Of a DNA stretch of 64,000 bases, positions 53,267-63,174 are shown in pieces. A model generated the notes under the pieces. It was not told where the DNA came from. It saw nothing but the letters and a program-made list of their open reading frames with translations, and did no database searches. How positions within the stretch are numbered: the first letter of the stretch is position 1; each line of letters begins with the position of its first letter. Origin of the DNA: Falsirhodobacter sp. 20TX0035 (GTDB lineage Bacteria; Pseudomonadota; Alphaproteobacteria; Rhodobacterales; Rhodobacteraceae); NCBI RefSeq assembly GCF_028307215.1, contig NZ_JAQMHV010000001.1, positions 682,001 to 746,000 of the forward strand, written 5' to 3'. The position numbers and the translations under genes are program-made.

Positions 53267-55127
53267 GTTTCACACCGTCCCGCTTAATCCGCGCCAAGAT
53301 CAGGATAAGCGCGGCCGGCGTCATCCCTTCAATCTGCTTTGCCGCTGCGATGGTAGCAGGCTTATTGCACACGAGCTTTACTACAAGCTCGTTTGAAAGA
53401 CCAGAGATCGACCGGAAGTCGATATCGCTCGGGATCGCCACAGCCTCATCGCGTTGAAGAGCATCGGCGGCCACCTTTTGACGATCCGTATACTGCGCGT
53501 AGACCGCGTCCGTGATGATCTGTTGGCGTATATCCTCAGGCAGCGACGCGAAGGTTGGGGCTAGATCGTCAAGGACGCCTCTTGCCACTCCATCGATAGC
53601 CAAGACCGCCAGACCACTGCGACGTACGCCGTCCTTGCTGATCTTGACTCCGCGCGCTTGAAGTTCCGTCGGCGTAAGCTGAAGGGCGTCAAGGTCGGCC
53701 CTCCCCGCTTCCACGAGCTCCATCTTCCGGTGGTAGGCATGCGCCCTGCCCTCATGAACCAGGCCCAGATCAATACCTGATTGCGTAAGACGTTGGTCCG
53801 CATTGTCCGCCCGAAGCGACAGCCGGAATTCCGCTCGGGAGGTGAACATGCGGTAAGGCTCGGTCACGCCTCGGCTGATCAGGTCCGACGTCATCACACC
53901 AAGATAGCTGTCCGTCCGGCTGAAGGTCTTCGGGCCCCTTCCCTGCACCCGCAGGGCCGCGTTCAACCCCGCAATCACGCCCTGTGCTCCGGCTTCTTCA
54001 TACCCGGTTGTGCCGTTGATCTGACCGGCCATCCAGAAGTTCTGAATGGCACGCAGTTCCAGCGTGTCAGTCAAACCGCGAGGATCAAAGAAGTCATACT
54101 CGATCGCGTATCCGGGCTGGGTGATCTTGACGTTCTCCAACCCGACGATCGTCCGAACGTAGTCTTCCTGAACCTCAGCCGGGAGAGATGTGGAAATGCC
54201 GTTCGGATAAACGGTCGTGTCGTCCAGACCTTCCGGCTCCAGGAAGATTTGATGGGAGTCTTTTTCAGCGAACCGGACGATCTTGTCCTCGATCGAGGGG
54301 CAATAACGCGGTCCTACCCCCTCAATATGTCCGCCATACATGGCCGAACGGGAAAGGTTCGCGCGAACAACCTCGTGCGTTTTCTCGTTGGTATGGGTCA
54401 CGCCGCAGGATACCTGCCGCACTGCAGGGACGCTCGACAGGAAGGACAGCATCACCGGATGTTCATCACCCGCCTGGTGTTCAAGACGATCCCAATTGAT
54501 GGAACGGCCATCCAGACGCGGCGGAGTCCCCGTCTTGAGGCGCCCCCTTTGAAGTCCCAAGTCACCCAGTTGATGCGCCAGACGTACCGACGGCCGGTCG
54601 CCCATGCGCCCGCCGACGTGGCGCTTGTCGCCAATATGGATCACGCCATTCAGGAACGTGCCCGATGTCAGCACCACAGCATCGGCATGAATTTGCACAT
54701 CTCCGGCAAGCTCAACGCCGTAAACCTTCTGATCCTTCACAAGAAGGCCAACAACTTCTCCGGCAAGAAGGTCCAGGTTCTGGGTTGCCTTGAGTGCATC
54801 CTGTACGGCCAACCGGTACAACTTCCGGTCCGCCTGAATACGCGGGCCTTGAACCGCTGCACCTTTTCGGCGGTTCAGCAGGCGATATTGAATGCCAGCC
54901 AAGTCCCCCGCCCGCCCCATGATGCCATCCAAGGCATCGATCTCTCGAACCAGATGCCCCTTACCCAATCCACCGATAGCCGGGTTGCAGGACATCACGC
55001 CGATCTTGTCCGTGTCCAAACTGATCAGCAAAGTTCTAGAACCAAGGCGTGCGGAGGCCGCAGCCGCTTCAACACCCGCATGCCCGCCACCAATCACGAT
55101 CACCGCATAATGTTTCACGTGAAACAC
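53256..55127 (-). CDS. mnmG: tRNA uridine 5-carboxymethylaminomethyl modification enzyme MnmG
   Basis: 623 residues. FAD enzyme working with MnmE to modify U34 of certain tRNAs. FAD fold [44 protein letters not shown], tRNA-binding [17 protein letters not shown]-terminal [19 protein letters not shown] start at 55127 directly follows the mnmE TAG, and codons 1-6 (MFHVKH) contain the second parS palindrome. Lower GC than neighbours. Confidence 0.98.
   Translation of the reverse strand: MFHVKHYAVIVIGGGHAGVEAAAASARLGSRTLLISLDTDKIGVMSCNPAIGGLGKGHLVREIDALDGIMGRAGDLAGIQYRLLNRRKGAAVQGPRIQADRKLYRLAVQDALKATQNLDLLAGEVVGLLVKDQKVYGVELAGDVQIHADAVVLTSGTFLNGVIHIGDKRHVGGRMGDRPSVRLAHQLGDLGLQRGRLKTGTPPRLDGRSINWDRLEHQAGDEHPVMLSFLSSVPAVRQVSCGVTHTNEKTHEVVRANLSRSAMYGGHIEGVGPRYCPSIEDKIVRFAEKDSHQIFLEPEGLDDTTVYPNGISTSLPAEVQEDYVRTIVGLENVKITQPGYAIEYDFFDPRGLTDTLELRAIQNFWMAGQINGTTGYEEAGAQGVIAGLNAALRVQGRGPKTFSRTDSYLGVMTSDLISRGVTEPYRMFTSRAEFRLSLRADNADQRLTQSGIDLGLVHEGRAHAYHRKMELVEAGRADLDALQLTPTELQARGVKISKDGVRRSGLAVLAIDGVARGVLDDLAPTFASLPEDIRQQIITDAVYAQYTDRQKVAADALQRDEAVAIPSDIDFRSISGLSNELVVKLVCNKPATIAAAKQIEGMTPAALILILARIKRDGVKRAG
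55111..55126. promoter_or_regulatory. parS site 2
   Basis: Second perfect TGTTTCACGTGAAACA, 1.87 kb from the first. It spans codons 1-6 of mnmG, ending one base inside the GTG start codon, and immediately follows the mnmE stop. Confidence 0.95.
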
Positions 55128-56399
55128 CTACTTCCCGATACAGAAACTTGAAAAGATCTCGCCAAGAAGATCTTCGACATCCACCCGACCAACCAGAAGA
55201 TCGAGTTCAAAGATACCGTGTCGCAGAGCTTCCGCCGCCACTTCATCTTTTGCCTTGGATATTAACTCATCCTGCGCCGATTCTAAATGCGCAATCGCAT
55301 TCGATATGGCCAGACGATGACGTTCTCGAGTAATCGTGCTGGATTGACCGCTGAGGGTTTGCAGATACTTCGTGATGTCCTGAACCAATTGATCCAGACC
55401 TTGGCCTGTCAGGCCTGACACGCCCACTCCCGTTAGATCGGCTTTGGCGCCGACAACAATATCATTCTCGATCGGACCCAAGGAAAGAGGGTTTCCATCA
55501 TCCAGAAACACGCGCAGGTCGGCCTGTTTGGCCCGCTGGACAGCGCGCTCGATGCCCAAGGTTTCGACCGGATCATCGGTGGTGCGGAGGCCGGCGGTGT
55601 CCAGAACAGTGACCGCCAAGCCCCCCATATCCATCCGCACCTCGATGATGTCACGCGTGGTGCCCGCAACGTCCGAGGTAAGCGCTGCATCACGTCCCGC
55701 CAAAGCATTGAGAAGTGTGGACTTTCCGGAGTTCGGCGCACCTACGATGGCCACTTCGAACCCGTCGCGGATACGTTCCGCTGCCCGGCTTCCAGCCACC
55801 TCCTGCCGCAGATCGAGGAGAACGGTGTCAAGAAGCGCATTCACCTCCGGCCGAACATCCACCGGCACGTCCTCATCAGCGAAATCTATGGTTGCTTCGA
55901 TCAGCGCCGCCGCACGGATCAGGTCGCGCCGCCAACCGTCGGCGCGGCGACCGATGGCGCCGGACAGAACCCGCAGCGCCTGGCGCCGTTGGGACTCGGT
56001 CTCCGCATCGATCAGGTCGGCCAGCCCTTCGACCTGCGCCAGATCAAGACACCCGTTTTCCAAGGCGCGGCGGGTGAACTCCCCTGCTTCGGCCAACCGA
56101 CATCCGGGCATCTTCGACAAGGCGCGCAGAACGGCAGAGATCGTGGCGAGGCTGCCATGCACATGCAGCTCGGCCACATCCTCGCCCGTGAAGCTGGCGC
56201 CCTTCTGGAACAGAAGCACAAGTGCATCGTCCAAGGGGCCGGTTTCGTCGCTCAGCCGCCGCAAGGCAGCGCGGCGCGGCTCGGGGAGCGTCTCCACCCC
56301 CAGACCACGAACCGTCTCGAACGCCAAGGGGCCGGAAATCCGCAGGACCGAGACCCCCGCCCTGCCACGGGCGCTGGCAAGGGCGTAGATCGTATCCAT
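55128..56399 (-). CDS. mnmE: tRNA modification GTPase MnmE
   Basis: 423 residues. N-terminal folate-binding domain ([24 protein letters not shown]), helical domain, inserted G domain with G1 [10 protein letters not shown]2 VAGTTRD, G3 DTAGLR, G4-like GAKAD, and the C-terminal FCIGK motif whose Cys is catalytically important. Partner of MnmG, whose gene follows with no gap. The ATG at 56399 lies 18 bp after the rho stop. Confidence 0.97.
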   Translation of the reverse strand: MDTIYALASARGRAGVSVLRISGPLAFETVRGLGVETLPEPRRAALRRLSDETGPLDDALVLLFQKGASFTGEDVAELHVHGSLATISAVLRALSKMPGCRLAEAGEFTRRALENGCLDLAQVEGLADLIDAETESQRRQALRVLSGAIGRRADGWRRDLIRAAALIEATIDFADEDVPVDVRPEVNALLDTVLLDLRQEVAGSRAAERIRDGFEVAIVGAPNSGKSTLLNALAGRDAALTSDVAGTTRDIIEVRMDMGGLAVTVLDTAGLRTTDDPVETLGIERAVQRAKQADLRVFLDDGNPLSLGPIENDIVVGAKADLTGVGVSGLTGQGLDQLVQDITKYLQTLSGQSSTITRERHRLAISNAIAHLESAQDELISKAKDEVAAEALRHGIFELDLLVGRVDVEDLLGEIFSSFCIGK

Positions 56400-56417
56400 A
56401 CGTAACCCCTTGATATA

Positions 56418-57704
56418 TCAGGTATTCATCGAGTCGAAGAATTCCGAGTTCGATTTCGTCTGCTTCAGCTTTGAGATCAGGAACTCGATCGCGTCCGTGG
56501 TTCCCATCGGGTTCAGGATGCGGCGCAGGACATAGGTCTTCTGCAGATCCGACTTGTCGACCAGCAGATCCTCTTTCCGCGTCCCGGACTTGAGGATGTC
56601 CATCGCAGGGAAGACGCGCTTGTCGGCGACCTTGCGGTCCAGCACGATCTCGGAGTTTCCGGTCCCCTTGAACTCCTCGAAGATCACCTCGTCCATGCGG
56701 CTGCCGGTATCGATCAGCGCGGTCGCGATGATGGTCAGCGATCCCCCCTCCTCGATGTTCCGGGCGGCGCCGAAAAAGCGTTTGGGGCGTTGCAGGGCAT
56801 TGGCGTCCACGCCGCCCGTCAGCACCTTGCCCGAAGACGGCACGACCGTGTTGAAGGCCCGCCCCAGGCGCGTGATGCTGTCCAGAAGGATCACCACGTC
56901 GCGCTTGTGCTCCACAAGGCGCTTGGCCTTCTCGATCACCATCTCGGCCACGGCCACGTGGCGCGTCGCGGGCTCGTCGAAGGTCGAGGACACGACCTCG
57001 CCCTTCACGCTCCGCTGCATGTCCGTCACCTCCTCGGGCCGCTCGTCGATCAGCAGCACGATCAGGTAGCATTCCGGGTGGTTCATCTCGATCGAATGGG
57101 CGATGTTCTGCAGAAGAACCGTCTTGCCCGTCCGCGGCGGCGCCACGATCAGGGCGCGCTGCCCCTTTCCGATCGGCGAGACGAGGTCGATGATCCGGGC
57201 CGAACGGTCCTTGATCGTCGGATCCTCGACCTCCATCTTCAGCCGCTCGTCGGGATACAGCGGCGTCAGGTTGTCGAAGTGGACCTTATGGCGCGCGTTC
57301 TCCGGCGTGTCGAAGTTGATCTTCTGCAGGCGCGTCAGGCAGAAGTAGCGCTCGTTCTCGCTCGGCGCCTTGATCACGCCCTCGACCGTGTCGCCGGTGC
57401 GCAGCGAATACTGGCGGATCATCTCGGGCGAGACGTAGATGTCGTCCGGCCCCGACAGGTAGTTGGCCGAGGGCGAGCGCAGGAAGCCGAAGCCGTCCTG
57501 CAGCACTTCCAGGACCCCGTCCCCCCCGATCTCCCAGCCTTCCTCCGCATGCTCCTTCAAAAGCTGGAACATCATCTCGCCCTTGCGCATGGACGGCGCG
57601 TTCTCGATCTCCCACTCCTCGGCCATGGCCAGAAGGTCGGCCGGCGTCTTGGCCTTCAGATCGGAAAGGTTGAGGCGTTCGATGATCTCGGTCGTGTCGG
57701 TCAT
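56418..57704 (-). CDS. rho: Transcription termination factor Rho
   Basis: 428 residues. Hexameric RNA helicase. N-terminal RNA-binding domain ([33 protein letters not shown]), Walker [10 protein letters not shown]-loop region, Walker [18 protein letters not shown]-loop [11 protein letters not shown]. The ATG at 57704 gives the standard N-terminus [13 protein letters not shown]; the upstream extension is dropped. Order rho-mnmE-mnmG-rsmG-parA-parB is the usual alphaproteobacterial one. Confidence 0.98.
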   Translation of the reverse strand: MTDTTEIIERLNLSDLKAKTPADLLAMAEEWEIENAPSMRKGEMMFQLLKEHAEEGWEIGGDGVLEVLQDGFGFLRSPSANYLSGPDDIYVSPEMIRQYSLRTGDTVEGVIKAPSENERYFCLTRLQKINFDTPENARHKVHFDNLTPLYPDERLKMEVEDPTIKDRSARIIDLVSPIGKGQRALIVAPPRTGKTVLLQNIAHSIEMNHPECYLIVLLIDERPEEVTDMQRSVKGEVVSSTFDEPATRHVAVAEMVIEKAKRLVEHKRDVVILLDSITRLGRAFNTVVPSSGKVLTGGVDANALQRPKRFFGAARNIEEGGSLTIIATALIDTGSRMDEVIFEEFKGTGNSEIVLDRKVADKRVFPAMDILKSGTRKEDLLVDKSDLQKTYVLRRILNPMGTTDAIEFLISKLKQTKSNSEFFDSMNT

Positions 57705-57824
57705 GCGGGGAAACTTGTCATTGGGGCGCGGCAAGGCGCGCTCGGGTCACGTCGGAACGGAGAATGCATCGGACCGGACGGTCCTGCTGATGCCGCACAT
57801 ATGCGTCCGGCCCCTTCAAGTCAA

Positions 57825-58262
57825 CTAGAACCGCACGATCACGGACACCACGATCAGGACCATCAGCAGCGTCGGCACCTCGTTCATGATGCGGTAGGTC
57901 CGGCCCGACAGGCGGTTCGTGCCGCGTTCGAAATCCTTGCGCCGGGCGGCCAGCCAGCCGTGAAACCCGCTCATCGCCAGAACGCCCGCGGCCTTGGTCC
58001 AGGGCCAGACCTGCGACCAGTCCACCACCCCCGGCGTGAACACCAGCGCCAGCCCGAAGACCCAGGTGGCGATCATCGCCGGGTTGATGATGGCCCGCAG
58101 CAGCCGGCGCTCCATCGTCTGGAACAGTGCCTCCGGCACCTCGTTCTCCGCGTGATAGACGTAAAGCCTCGGCAGATAGAACAGGCCCGCCATCCAGGCG
58201 ATGACGGCGATCACGTGAAACGCCTTGATCCACGGATAGGCGTTGGTCAGCAGGTCGGACAT
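57825..58262 (-). CDS. hemJ: HemJ-type protoporphyrinogen IX oxidase
   Basis: 145 residues, four predicted membrane helices, with conserved H16 (AFHVIAVIAWMAGLFYLPRLYVYH) and the ERRLLRAIINPAMIATW and WLAARRKDFERG segments typical of HemJ (DUF/UPF0093). Oxidises protoporphyrinogen IX in the late heme pathway. First gene leftward from the origin region. The hemE gene often found beside it in relatives is not here. Confidence 0.92.
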   Translation of the reverse strand: MSDLLTNAYPWIKAFHVIAVIAWMAGLFYLPRLYVYHAENEVPEALFQTMERRLLRAIINPAMIATWVFGLALVFTPGVVDWSQVWPWTKAAGVLAMSGFHGWLAARRKDFERGTNRLSGRTYRIMNEVPTLLMVLIVVSVIVRF

Positions 58263-58678
58263 GACCTCTCCTCTTTTAAAAGAAGAGTTATAAGAAGAAG
58301 AAAGATGATGATGTAAGGGGTGTGGATATCTGAATCATGGATATTCCTCACAACGCTTTTGCACAAGGCGCGGCCTGTGGATGACATCATGGGCGACTCA
58401 GTTTCGAATTGTACCAATCTTGCCGAATAGACCCAGTAAACAAGGGCGTTTCACCACTTGTCAGCACTGTGGATAAGTTTGTGAGTCTTCATGAAGGAAT
58501 CGCGAATATCCCCGATTCGCTCCCAAGCCGTTCTGCATCTTCCACAGGTGGATAAGTTCGGGCCGAATCTTGACACTGGAAGCCGTTCTGCCCATCCCTG
58601 CGTCAAGGGAAATTTTCCCGGAACCGACCCTCGTGATTCGACCCCGATTCCTCCACAGATTCGCCCCGGCCCCTGAAC
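58263..58678. other. Probable chromosomal replication origin (oriC)
   Basis: 416-bp gap between hemJ and maf, more AT-rich than surroundings. An AT/purine-rich stretch (58272-58315, including CTTTTAAAAG) lies at the hemJ side, as expected of an unwinding element. DnaA-type boxes: TGTGGATAA 58468-58476 (perfect), GGTGGATAA 58547-58555, TGTGGATAT 58321-58329, TGTGGATGA 58376-58384, plus weaker TCTTCCACA 58538 and TCCTCCACA near 58648. Nine GANTC sites fall between 58332 and 58662. Position next to hemJ/rho/par genes agrees with alphaproteobacterial origins. Function not shown. Confidence 0.85.
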
Positions 58679-59272
58679 ATGCGCCTTATTCTTGCCACAT
58701 CTTCCGAATCACGCCGCCAGATGATGGCGAAAGCGGGGCTGGTCGCAGAAGCGATTCCCGCCCGCATCGACGAGGAGGCCGTTCGCGCCTCGCTGGACGC
58801 CGAAGGCGCCAAACCCCGCGACGTGGCCGACACCCTGGCCGAGATGAAGGCCCGCAAGATCGCGGAACGCCACCCCGACGCCATCGTCATCGGCGGGGAC
58901 CAGGTGCTGGTGTTCGACGGGCGCATTCACGGCAAGCCCGACACGCCGGATCAGGCGCGCGACCAGCTGCGGTCGATGCGTGGCCAAACACACCAGCTTC
59001 TGTCGGCCGTGGTGGTGTATGAGGAGGCGCGGCCCGTCTGGCGTCACGTAGCCGAGGCGCGGATGGTCATGCGCCCCTTTTCCGACGCTTGGTTGGACGG
59101 TTATCTTCAGCGCAACTGGGACAGCGTCCGCCATTCCGCGGGCGCCTACAAACTGGAGGAGGAAGGCGTGCGCCTGTTCACCGAAGTCAAGGGCGACTGG
59201 TTCACCGTGATGGGCCTTCCCCTGCTGCCGCTTCTGGCCTGGCTGGGAAACCGGGGATTCATCGATGGCTGA
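58679..59272 (+). CDS. maf: Maf-family nucleoside triphosphate pyrophosphatase
   Basis: 197 residues. Maf/YceF house-cleaning pyrophosphatase acting on modified or UTP/dTTP-type nucleotides. N-terminal [18 protein letters not shown] (SxSxxR), central [23 protein letters not shown], and [38 protein letters not shown]. First gene rightward of the origin; its end overlaps aroE by 8 bp. Subtype specificity uncertain. Confidence 0.92.
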   Translation: MRLILATSSESRRQMMAKAGLVAEAIPARIDEEAVRASLDAEGAKPRDVADTLAEMKARKIAERHPDAIVIGGDQVLVFDGRIHGKPDTPDQARDQLRSMRGQTHQLLSAVVVYEEARPVWRHVAEARMVMRPFSDAWLDGYLQRNWDSVRHSAGAYKLEEEGVRLFTEVKGDWFTVMGLPLLPLLAWLGNRGFIDG

Positions 59273-60095
59273 CCGCATTCCGCTGGCCGGCGTTCTGGGC
59301 CATCCGATCGCCCACAGCCGTTCCCCCCGCCTGCACGGCTACTGGCTGCACCGCTACGGGCTGCCCGGTCACTACATCCCGATGGATGTGGGGGGGCCGG
59401 ATCTGGAACGCGTGATCCGGGCGCTGCCCAAGGCCGGCTTCGTCGGCGTGAACGTCACCCTTCCGCACAAGGAGGCGATGATCGGTCTGGCCGATGTGGT
59501 GACCGACCGGGCCGCTTTGATCGGGGCCGCGAACACCATCACCTTCCTGCCCGATGGCCGGATCTATGCCGACAACACCGACGGCACCGGCTTTCTCGCC
59601 AACCTGCGCCAAGGGGCGCCCGACTGGGACCCGAAGGCCGGCCCCGCCGCCCTGATCGGGGCCGGCGGCGCCGCACGCGCCGTGATCGCCGCCCTGATCG
59701 AAGCGGGCGTGCCCGAGATCCGCCTGGCCAATCGCACCCGTGCGCGGGCCGAGGCGCTGCGCGCCGATTTCGGCCCCCGCGTCCTTGTGCAGGATTGGAT
59801 CCAAGCCGCCAATATGCTGGAGGACGCGATGACGGTGGTGAACACCTCTTCCCTCGGCATGACGGGCAAGCCCGACTTCCGCGTGCCGCTGGACGCCCTG
59901 TCGCCCAAGGCCACCGTCACGGACATCGTCTACACGCCGCTGGAGACGACGCTTCTGGCCGAAGCGCGGGCGATGGGCTGCACGGTGGTGGACGGACTGG
60001 GCATGCTGCTTCATCAGGCCGCCCCCGGGTTCGAGCGCTGGTTCGGCCAGCGCCCCGAGGTGGATCAGGCAACACGCGACTTCGTGCAGGGATGA
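59265..60095 (+). CDS. aroE: Shikimate dehydrogenase
   Basis: 276 residues. NADPH-dependent reduction of 3-dehydroshikimate. Shikimate-binding S18-x-S20 (AHSRSPRLH), catalytic K69 (TLPHKE) and D106 (DNTDGTGF), N90 in GAANTI, then NADP fold [15 protein letters not shown] with NRT motif. Overlaps maf at the 5' end and coaE at the 3' end (ATGA). Confidence 0.96.
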   Translation: MADRIPLAGVLGHPIAHSRSPRLHGYWLHRYGLPGHYIPMDVGGPDLERVIRALPKAGFVGVNVTLPHKEAMIGLADVVTDRAALIGAANTITFLPDGRIYADNTDGTGFLANLRQGAPDWDPKAGPAALIGAGGAARAVIAALIEAGVPEIRLANRTRARAEALRADFGPRVLVQDWIQAANMLEDAMTVVNTSSLGMTGKPDFRVPLDALSPKATVTDIVYTPLETTLLAEARAMGCTVVDGLGMLLHQAAPGFERWFGQRPEVDQATRDFVQG

Positions 60096-60658
60096 TCCGT
60101 CTCGGCCTCACCGGCTCCATCGGGATGGGGAAGTCCACCACGGCGGCCATGTTCGCGGGGGCAGGGGTCCCCGTCTGGGACGCGGACGCCGCCGTGCACC
60201 GCCTGTACGCGCCGGGTGGGGAGGCCGTGGAGCCAATGCGGGCGGCCTTTCCGGCGGCGGTGACGGATCACGTCAGCCGCCCGGCCCTCAAGGCGCTCCT
60301 TGCCGCCGATCCCACCCAGCTTGTCCGCATCGAAGGCATCGTGCATCCCTTGGTGGCCGAGGATCGAGAACGGTTCCAGCCGCAGGCGGATCTGGTCGTC
60401 TTCGACATCCCGCTGCTGTTCGAACGCGACATCGCGATGGACGTCACCCTTCTGGTCACCGCGCCGCACGCCCTGCAACGCACCCGCGTGCTGGCCCGTC
60501 CCGGCATGACGGAGGACACCTTCGACCTGATCCTGTCCCGCCAGATGCCCGACCGCGACAAGCGCGCCCGCGCCGATCACGTGATCGAGACGCTGGAAAT
60601 GGACGCGACCCGCTTGCAGGTCCAGGCCCTGATCCGCTATCTCTGTTCCCATGCGTGA
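60092..60658 (+). CDS. coaE: Dephospho-CoA kinase
   Basis: 188 residues. Last step of CoA synthesis. P-loop [26 protein letters not shown] (substrate Asp), FDIPLLFE and [16 protein letters not shown]. The ATG overlaps the aroE stop by 4 bp; the gene overlaps dnaQ by 8 bp at its 3' end. Confidence 0.96.
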   Translation: MIRLGLTGSIGMGKSTTAAMFAGAGVPVWDADAAVHRLYAPGGEAVEPMRAAFPAAVTDHVSRPALKALLAADPTQLVRIEGIVHPLVAEDRERFQPQADLVVFDIPLLFERDIAMDVTLLVTAPHALQRTRVLARPGMTEDTFDLILSRQMPDRDKRARADHVIETLEMDATRLQVQALIRYLCSHA

Positions 60659-61337
60659 AATCGTTCTGGACACCGAGACCACCGGCCTCGACCCCTTCAC
60701 CGGCGACCGGATCGTGGAGATCGGGGGCGTGGAGCTGTTGAACCACATGCCCACGGGCCGCACCTATCACCAGTACATCAACCCCGAACGCAACATGCCC
60801 AAGGAAGCGTTCGACGTGCACGGCATTTCCGAGGAGTTCCTGCGCGACAAGCCGGTCTTTGCCAGCATCGGACAGGAGTTCCTGGATTTCGTGGGCGACG
60901 CGCGGCTGGTCATCCACAATGCCAGCTTCGACATGAAATTCCTGAACTACGAACTCAAACGCATGGGCCTGCCGGAACTGCCCATGACGCAGGCGTTGGA
61001 CTCGCTGGCCATTGCCCGCCGCCGCTTCCCCGGTTCGCCCGCCTCGCTTGATGCGCTGTGCCGGCGGTTCGGGATCGACAACTCCTCCCGCACGAAACAC
61101 GGGGCGCTGCTGGACAGCGAGATTCTGGCGGATGTGTATCTGGAGCTGATCGGCGGCCGTCAGCCCGATCTGGTGCTGACCACGGGCCCGGCGCGCAAGG
61201 ACGGCATCGCCACCGACTGGCGCCCCCGTCCGCGCCCCGTCCCGCTGGCCCCCCGGCTGACCGAAGGGGAAGCCGCCGCCCATGCCGCCTTTGTGGCAAA
61301 GCTGGGCGACGGCGCGATCTGGCGAAAGCGCGGTTAG
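60651..61337 (+). CDS. dnaQ: DNA polymerase III epsilon subunit (proofreading exonuclease)
   Basis: 228 residues. 3'-5' exonuclease with the full DEDDh set: D7 and E9 (LDTETTGLD), D94 (NASFDMKFL), H150 and D155 (KHGALLDSE). Short C-terminal tail (about 185-228) would bind the alpha subunit. Last gene of maf-aroE-coaE-dnaQ, all overlapping. Its TAG stop overlaps the convergent secB TAA stop. Confidence 0.95.
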   Translation: MREIVLDTETTGLDPFTGDRIVEIGGVELLNHMPTGRTYHQYINPERNMPKEAFDVHGISEEFLRDKPVFASIGQEFLDFVGDARLVIHNASFDMKFLNYELKRMGLPELPMTQALDSLAIARRRFPGSPASLDALCRRFGIDNSSRTKHGALLDSEILADVYLELIGGRQPDLVLTTGPARKDGIATDWRPRPRPVPLAPRLTEGEAAAHAAFVAKLGDGAIWRKRG

Positions 61338-61852
61338 ACCACCGTGTCGGTGGACGGCGCGTTCTGCTGGGCAGCGGCGCGCCGCTGCAGTTCGGCCCGG
61401 TACAGCGCCAGGAAGTCCACGTTGTCCACGTTCAACGAAGGGAAGCCCCCGTCGCGCGTCACGTCCGAGATGATGCGGCGGATGAACGGGAATAGCAGGC
61501 GCGGGCATTCGATCAGCAGGAACGGATGGATCTGGTCCTCGGGCACGCCCTCGATCTGGAACAGCCCACCATAGTCCAGTTCCAGAAGGAACAGCGTTTC
61601 GCCGCCGTTCTTGTTCTTCGACGTCACCTTGAACTTCGTCGTGACCTCGTACTGGTTCGGGGCCGCGCGCTTGCGGCCGTCCAGGCTGACCTGCACCTGG
61701 ATGTCCGGTTGCACGTCCCCGCCCGAGATGCCCTTCTGGGCGACCATGTTCTCGAAGGACAGGTCGCGCACATACTGGGCCAAGGCCTGCATGCGCACCT
61801 GCGGCGGGGCCGAAGGGGTGGCAGACGGGGCGGTGCCGTTCAACTCGGTCAT
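61334..61852 (-). CDS. secB: Protein-export chaperone SecB
   Basis: 172 residues. Tetrameric cytosolic chaperone delivering precursors to SecA. Family core: [77 protein letters not shown]. An Ala/Pro/Thr-rich start and a short Gln/Ala tail flank it. Convergent with dnaQ, 4-bp stop overlap. Confidence 0.97.
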   Translation of the reverse strand: MTELNGTAPSATPSAPPQVRMQALAQYVRDLSFENMVAQKGISGGDVQPDIQVQVSLDGRKRAAPNQYEVTTKFKVTSKNKNGGETLFLLELDYGGLFQIEGVPEDQIHPFLLIECPRLLFPFIRRIISDVTRDGGFPSLNVDNVDFLALYRAELQRRAAAQQNAPSTDTVV

Positions 61853-61892
61853 GGAAAACTCCTTGATGTCCGGAGGTGTTCTAGCAACACAA

Positions 61893-62348
61893 TCAGTGCC
61901 GGGTCCACGCCGAAGGCGGGCGGTGGGTCACCTTTTCCGTTTCAAGATCGATGAACTCGCCGTCGATGGTCGTGTCGGCCGGGCGCGGGGTGGCGGAACC
62001 CGGACGCTTGATCCGCACCTTGGCCGCGATGCGCCGCATCACCAGCTTGCGCACGGGGGGCAGCATCAGAAGAAGGCCCAGCGTGTCGGTCAGGAAACCG
62101 GGCAGGATCAGCAGGATGCCGGCGGCCACCAGCATCGCCTTGTGGGCCAGCGGCGACAGCGGATCGCCCTTGGCCTGAAACTCGCGCATGCGGGACGTGC
62201 CGCCCTGCGCGCGGATCAGCGCCATGCCCCCCGCGGCCGTGGCTAGGATGATCAGAAGCGTCGCGCCCAGCCCGATGGCCGACCCGATGGTCACGAACAG
62301 GCTGATCTCGATCAGCGGCAAGGCGATGAGCAGGGCAAAAGGCCACAT
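61893..62348 (-). CDS. FxsA-family membrane protein
   Basis: 151 residues. Two N-terminal hydrophobic helices (PFALLIALPLIEISLFVTIGSAIG; LLIILATAAGGMALIRAQG) then GDPLSPLAHKAMLVAAGILLILPGFLTDTLGLLLMLPPVR and a charged tail, the FxsA signature. FxsA relieves phage T7 exclusion in E. coli by binding PifA; its usual role is unknown. The ATG at 62348 has AGGAG 7 bases upstream. Divergent from the Tim44-like gene; upstream of secB on the same strand. Confidence 0.9.
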   Translation of the reverse strand: MWPFALLIALPLIEISLFVTIGSAIGLGATLLIILATAAGGMALIRAQGGTSRMREFQAKGDPLSPLAHKAMLVAAGILLILPGFLTDTLGLLLMLPPVRKLVMRRIAAKVRIKRPGSATPRPADTTIDGEFIDLETEKVTHRPPSAWTRH

Positions 62349-62450
62349 GCAAAGGCTCCTTCTGAATACGGCGGGGCTGTGGACTTGGCCGCGCGCGGTC
62401 CCTACATAAGGGCTTCGGGGCAAATCCCAAACCCCTGACCGAGGTAATGC

Positions 62451-63113
62451 ATGAGTTCGTCGACCGTGATCCAGCTTCTTGTCCTTGCAGCGATTGCCGT
62501 GTTCCTGATCCTGAAACTGCGATCGGTCCTGGGCACGCGCACGGGATATGAAAAGCCGCCCGTGCAGCCGGGCACGGTCGCCCCGGCGGGGCTGCCCCGG
62601 ACGGACGTGGCCGAAGGCGGGCCGGACCGGGACATCACGGACCATGTTCCCGAAACCTCGGACAGCGCGCGCGCCTTTGCCGCGATGAAGCGGGTGGAGC
62701 CGTCCTTCTCGGTCGCCGAATTCCTGACGGGCGCCCGCGGTGCCTACGAGATGATCCTTCTGGCCTTCGACCGCGGCGATCTGGACAGCGTGAAGGGCTT
62801 CATCGCCCCCGAGGTGCACGACGCCTTCGCCCAAGCGGTGGAGGCGCGCCGCGCCCAGGGGCTGACCGTGCATTCCAACATCATCGGCATCCGCGAACTG
62901 GCCGTGAACGAGGCGACCTTCTCGGACACGAGCCGCATCGCCGAAATCACCGTCCGCTTCATGGCCGAGATGACGACGGTCGTGAAGAACGCCGCCGGCG
63001 AGGTCGTCGAGGGCAGCGAAACCGAGACGAAGCGCCAGCGGGACCTGTGGACCTTCCAGCGGGCGATGGGCGCACAGGATCCGAACTGGCGTCTCGTCGC
63101 GACGGGCGAGTGA
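62451..63113 (+). CDS. Tim44/TimA-family membrane-associated protein
   Basis: 220 residues. N-terminal membrane anchor (VIQLLVLAAIAVFLILKLRSVLG), a linker, then a Tim44-like C-terminal domain (FSVAEFLTGARGAYEMILLAFDRGDLDSVKGFI; RDLWTFQRAMGAQDPNWRLVATGE). Bacterial relatives of the mitochondrial import motor component; proposed to act at the Sec or insertion machinery. Next to secB and fxsA in many alphaproteobacteria. Followed by a strong terminator. Confidence 0.9.
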   Translation: MSSSTVIQLLVLAAIAVFLILKLRSVLGTRTGYEKPPVQPGTVAPAGLPRTDVAEGGPDRDITDHVPETSDSARAFAAMKRVEPSFSVAEFLTGARGAYEMILLAFDRGDLDSVKGFIAPEVHDAFAQAVEARRAQGLTVHSNIIGIRELAVNEATFSDTSRIAEITVRFMAEMTTVVKNAAGEVVEGSETETKRQRDLWTFQRAMGAQDPNWRLVATGE

Positions 63114-63133
63114 ACCGGGCGTTGTCCCCTTCA

Positions 63134-63157
63134 GCCGCCGGTCTTCCGGCGGCTTTT
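63134..63157 (+). terminator. Intrinsic terminator after the Tim44-like gene
   Basis: GCCGCCGG-TCTT-CCGGCGGC, perfect 8-bp stem, then TTTT. It lies 20 bp after the Tim44-like stop and 17 bp before the ATG chosen for the Smr gene. Confidence 0.85.
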
Positions 63158-63174
63158 GCATGGCGGGCGGCCTG

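Noticed and set aside
53259-53275. Third parS-like ACGTTTCAC near the mnmG 3' end
   Set aside because: Single half-site without the inverted partner.
58208-58223. parS-like TCACGTGAAAC inside hemJ
   Set aside because: Only one half matches; the other half departs at several positions, and codons for conserved FHVIAVI explain it.
58275-58291. CtrA-like TTAA...TTAT near oriC
   Set aside because: Spacing is eight bases, not seven, and the second half-site is TTAT; not a consensus CtrA box.
63160-63174. Earlier ATG for the Smr-domain gene
   Set aside because: It lies directly in the terminator tail without a ribosome site; the ATG at 63175 gives the family-like N-terminus.
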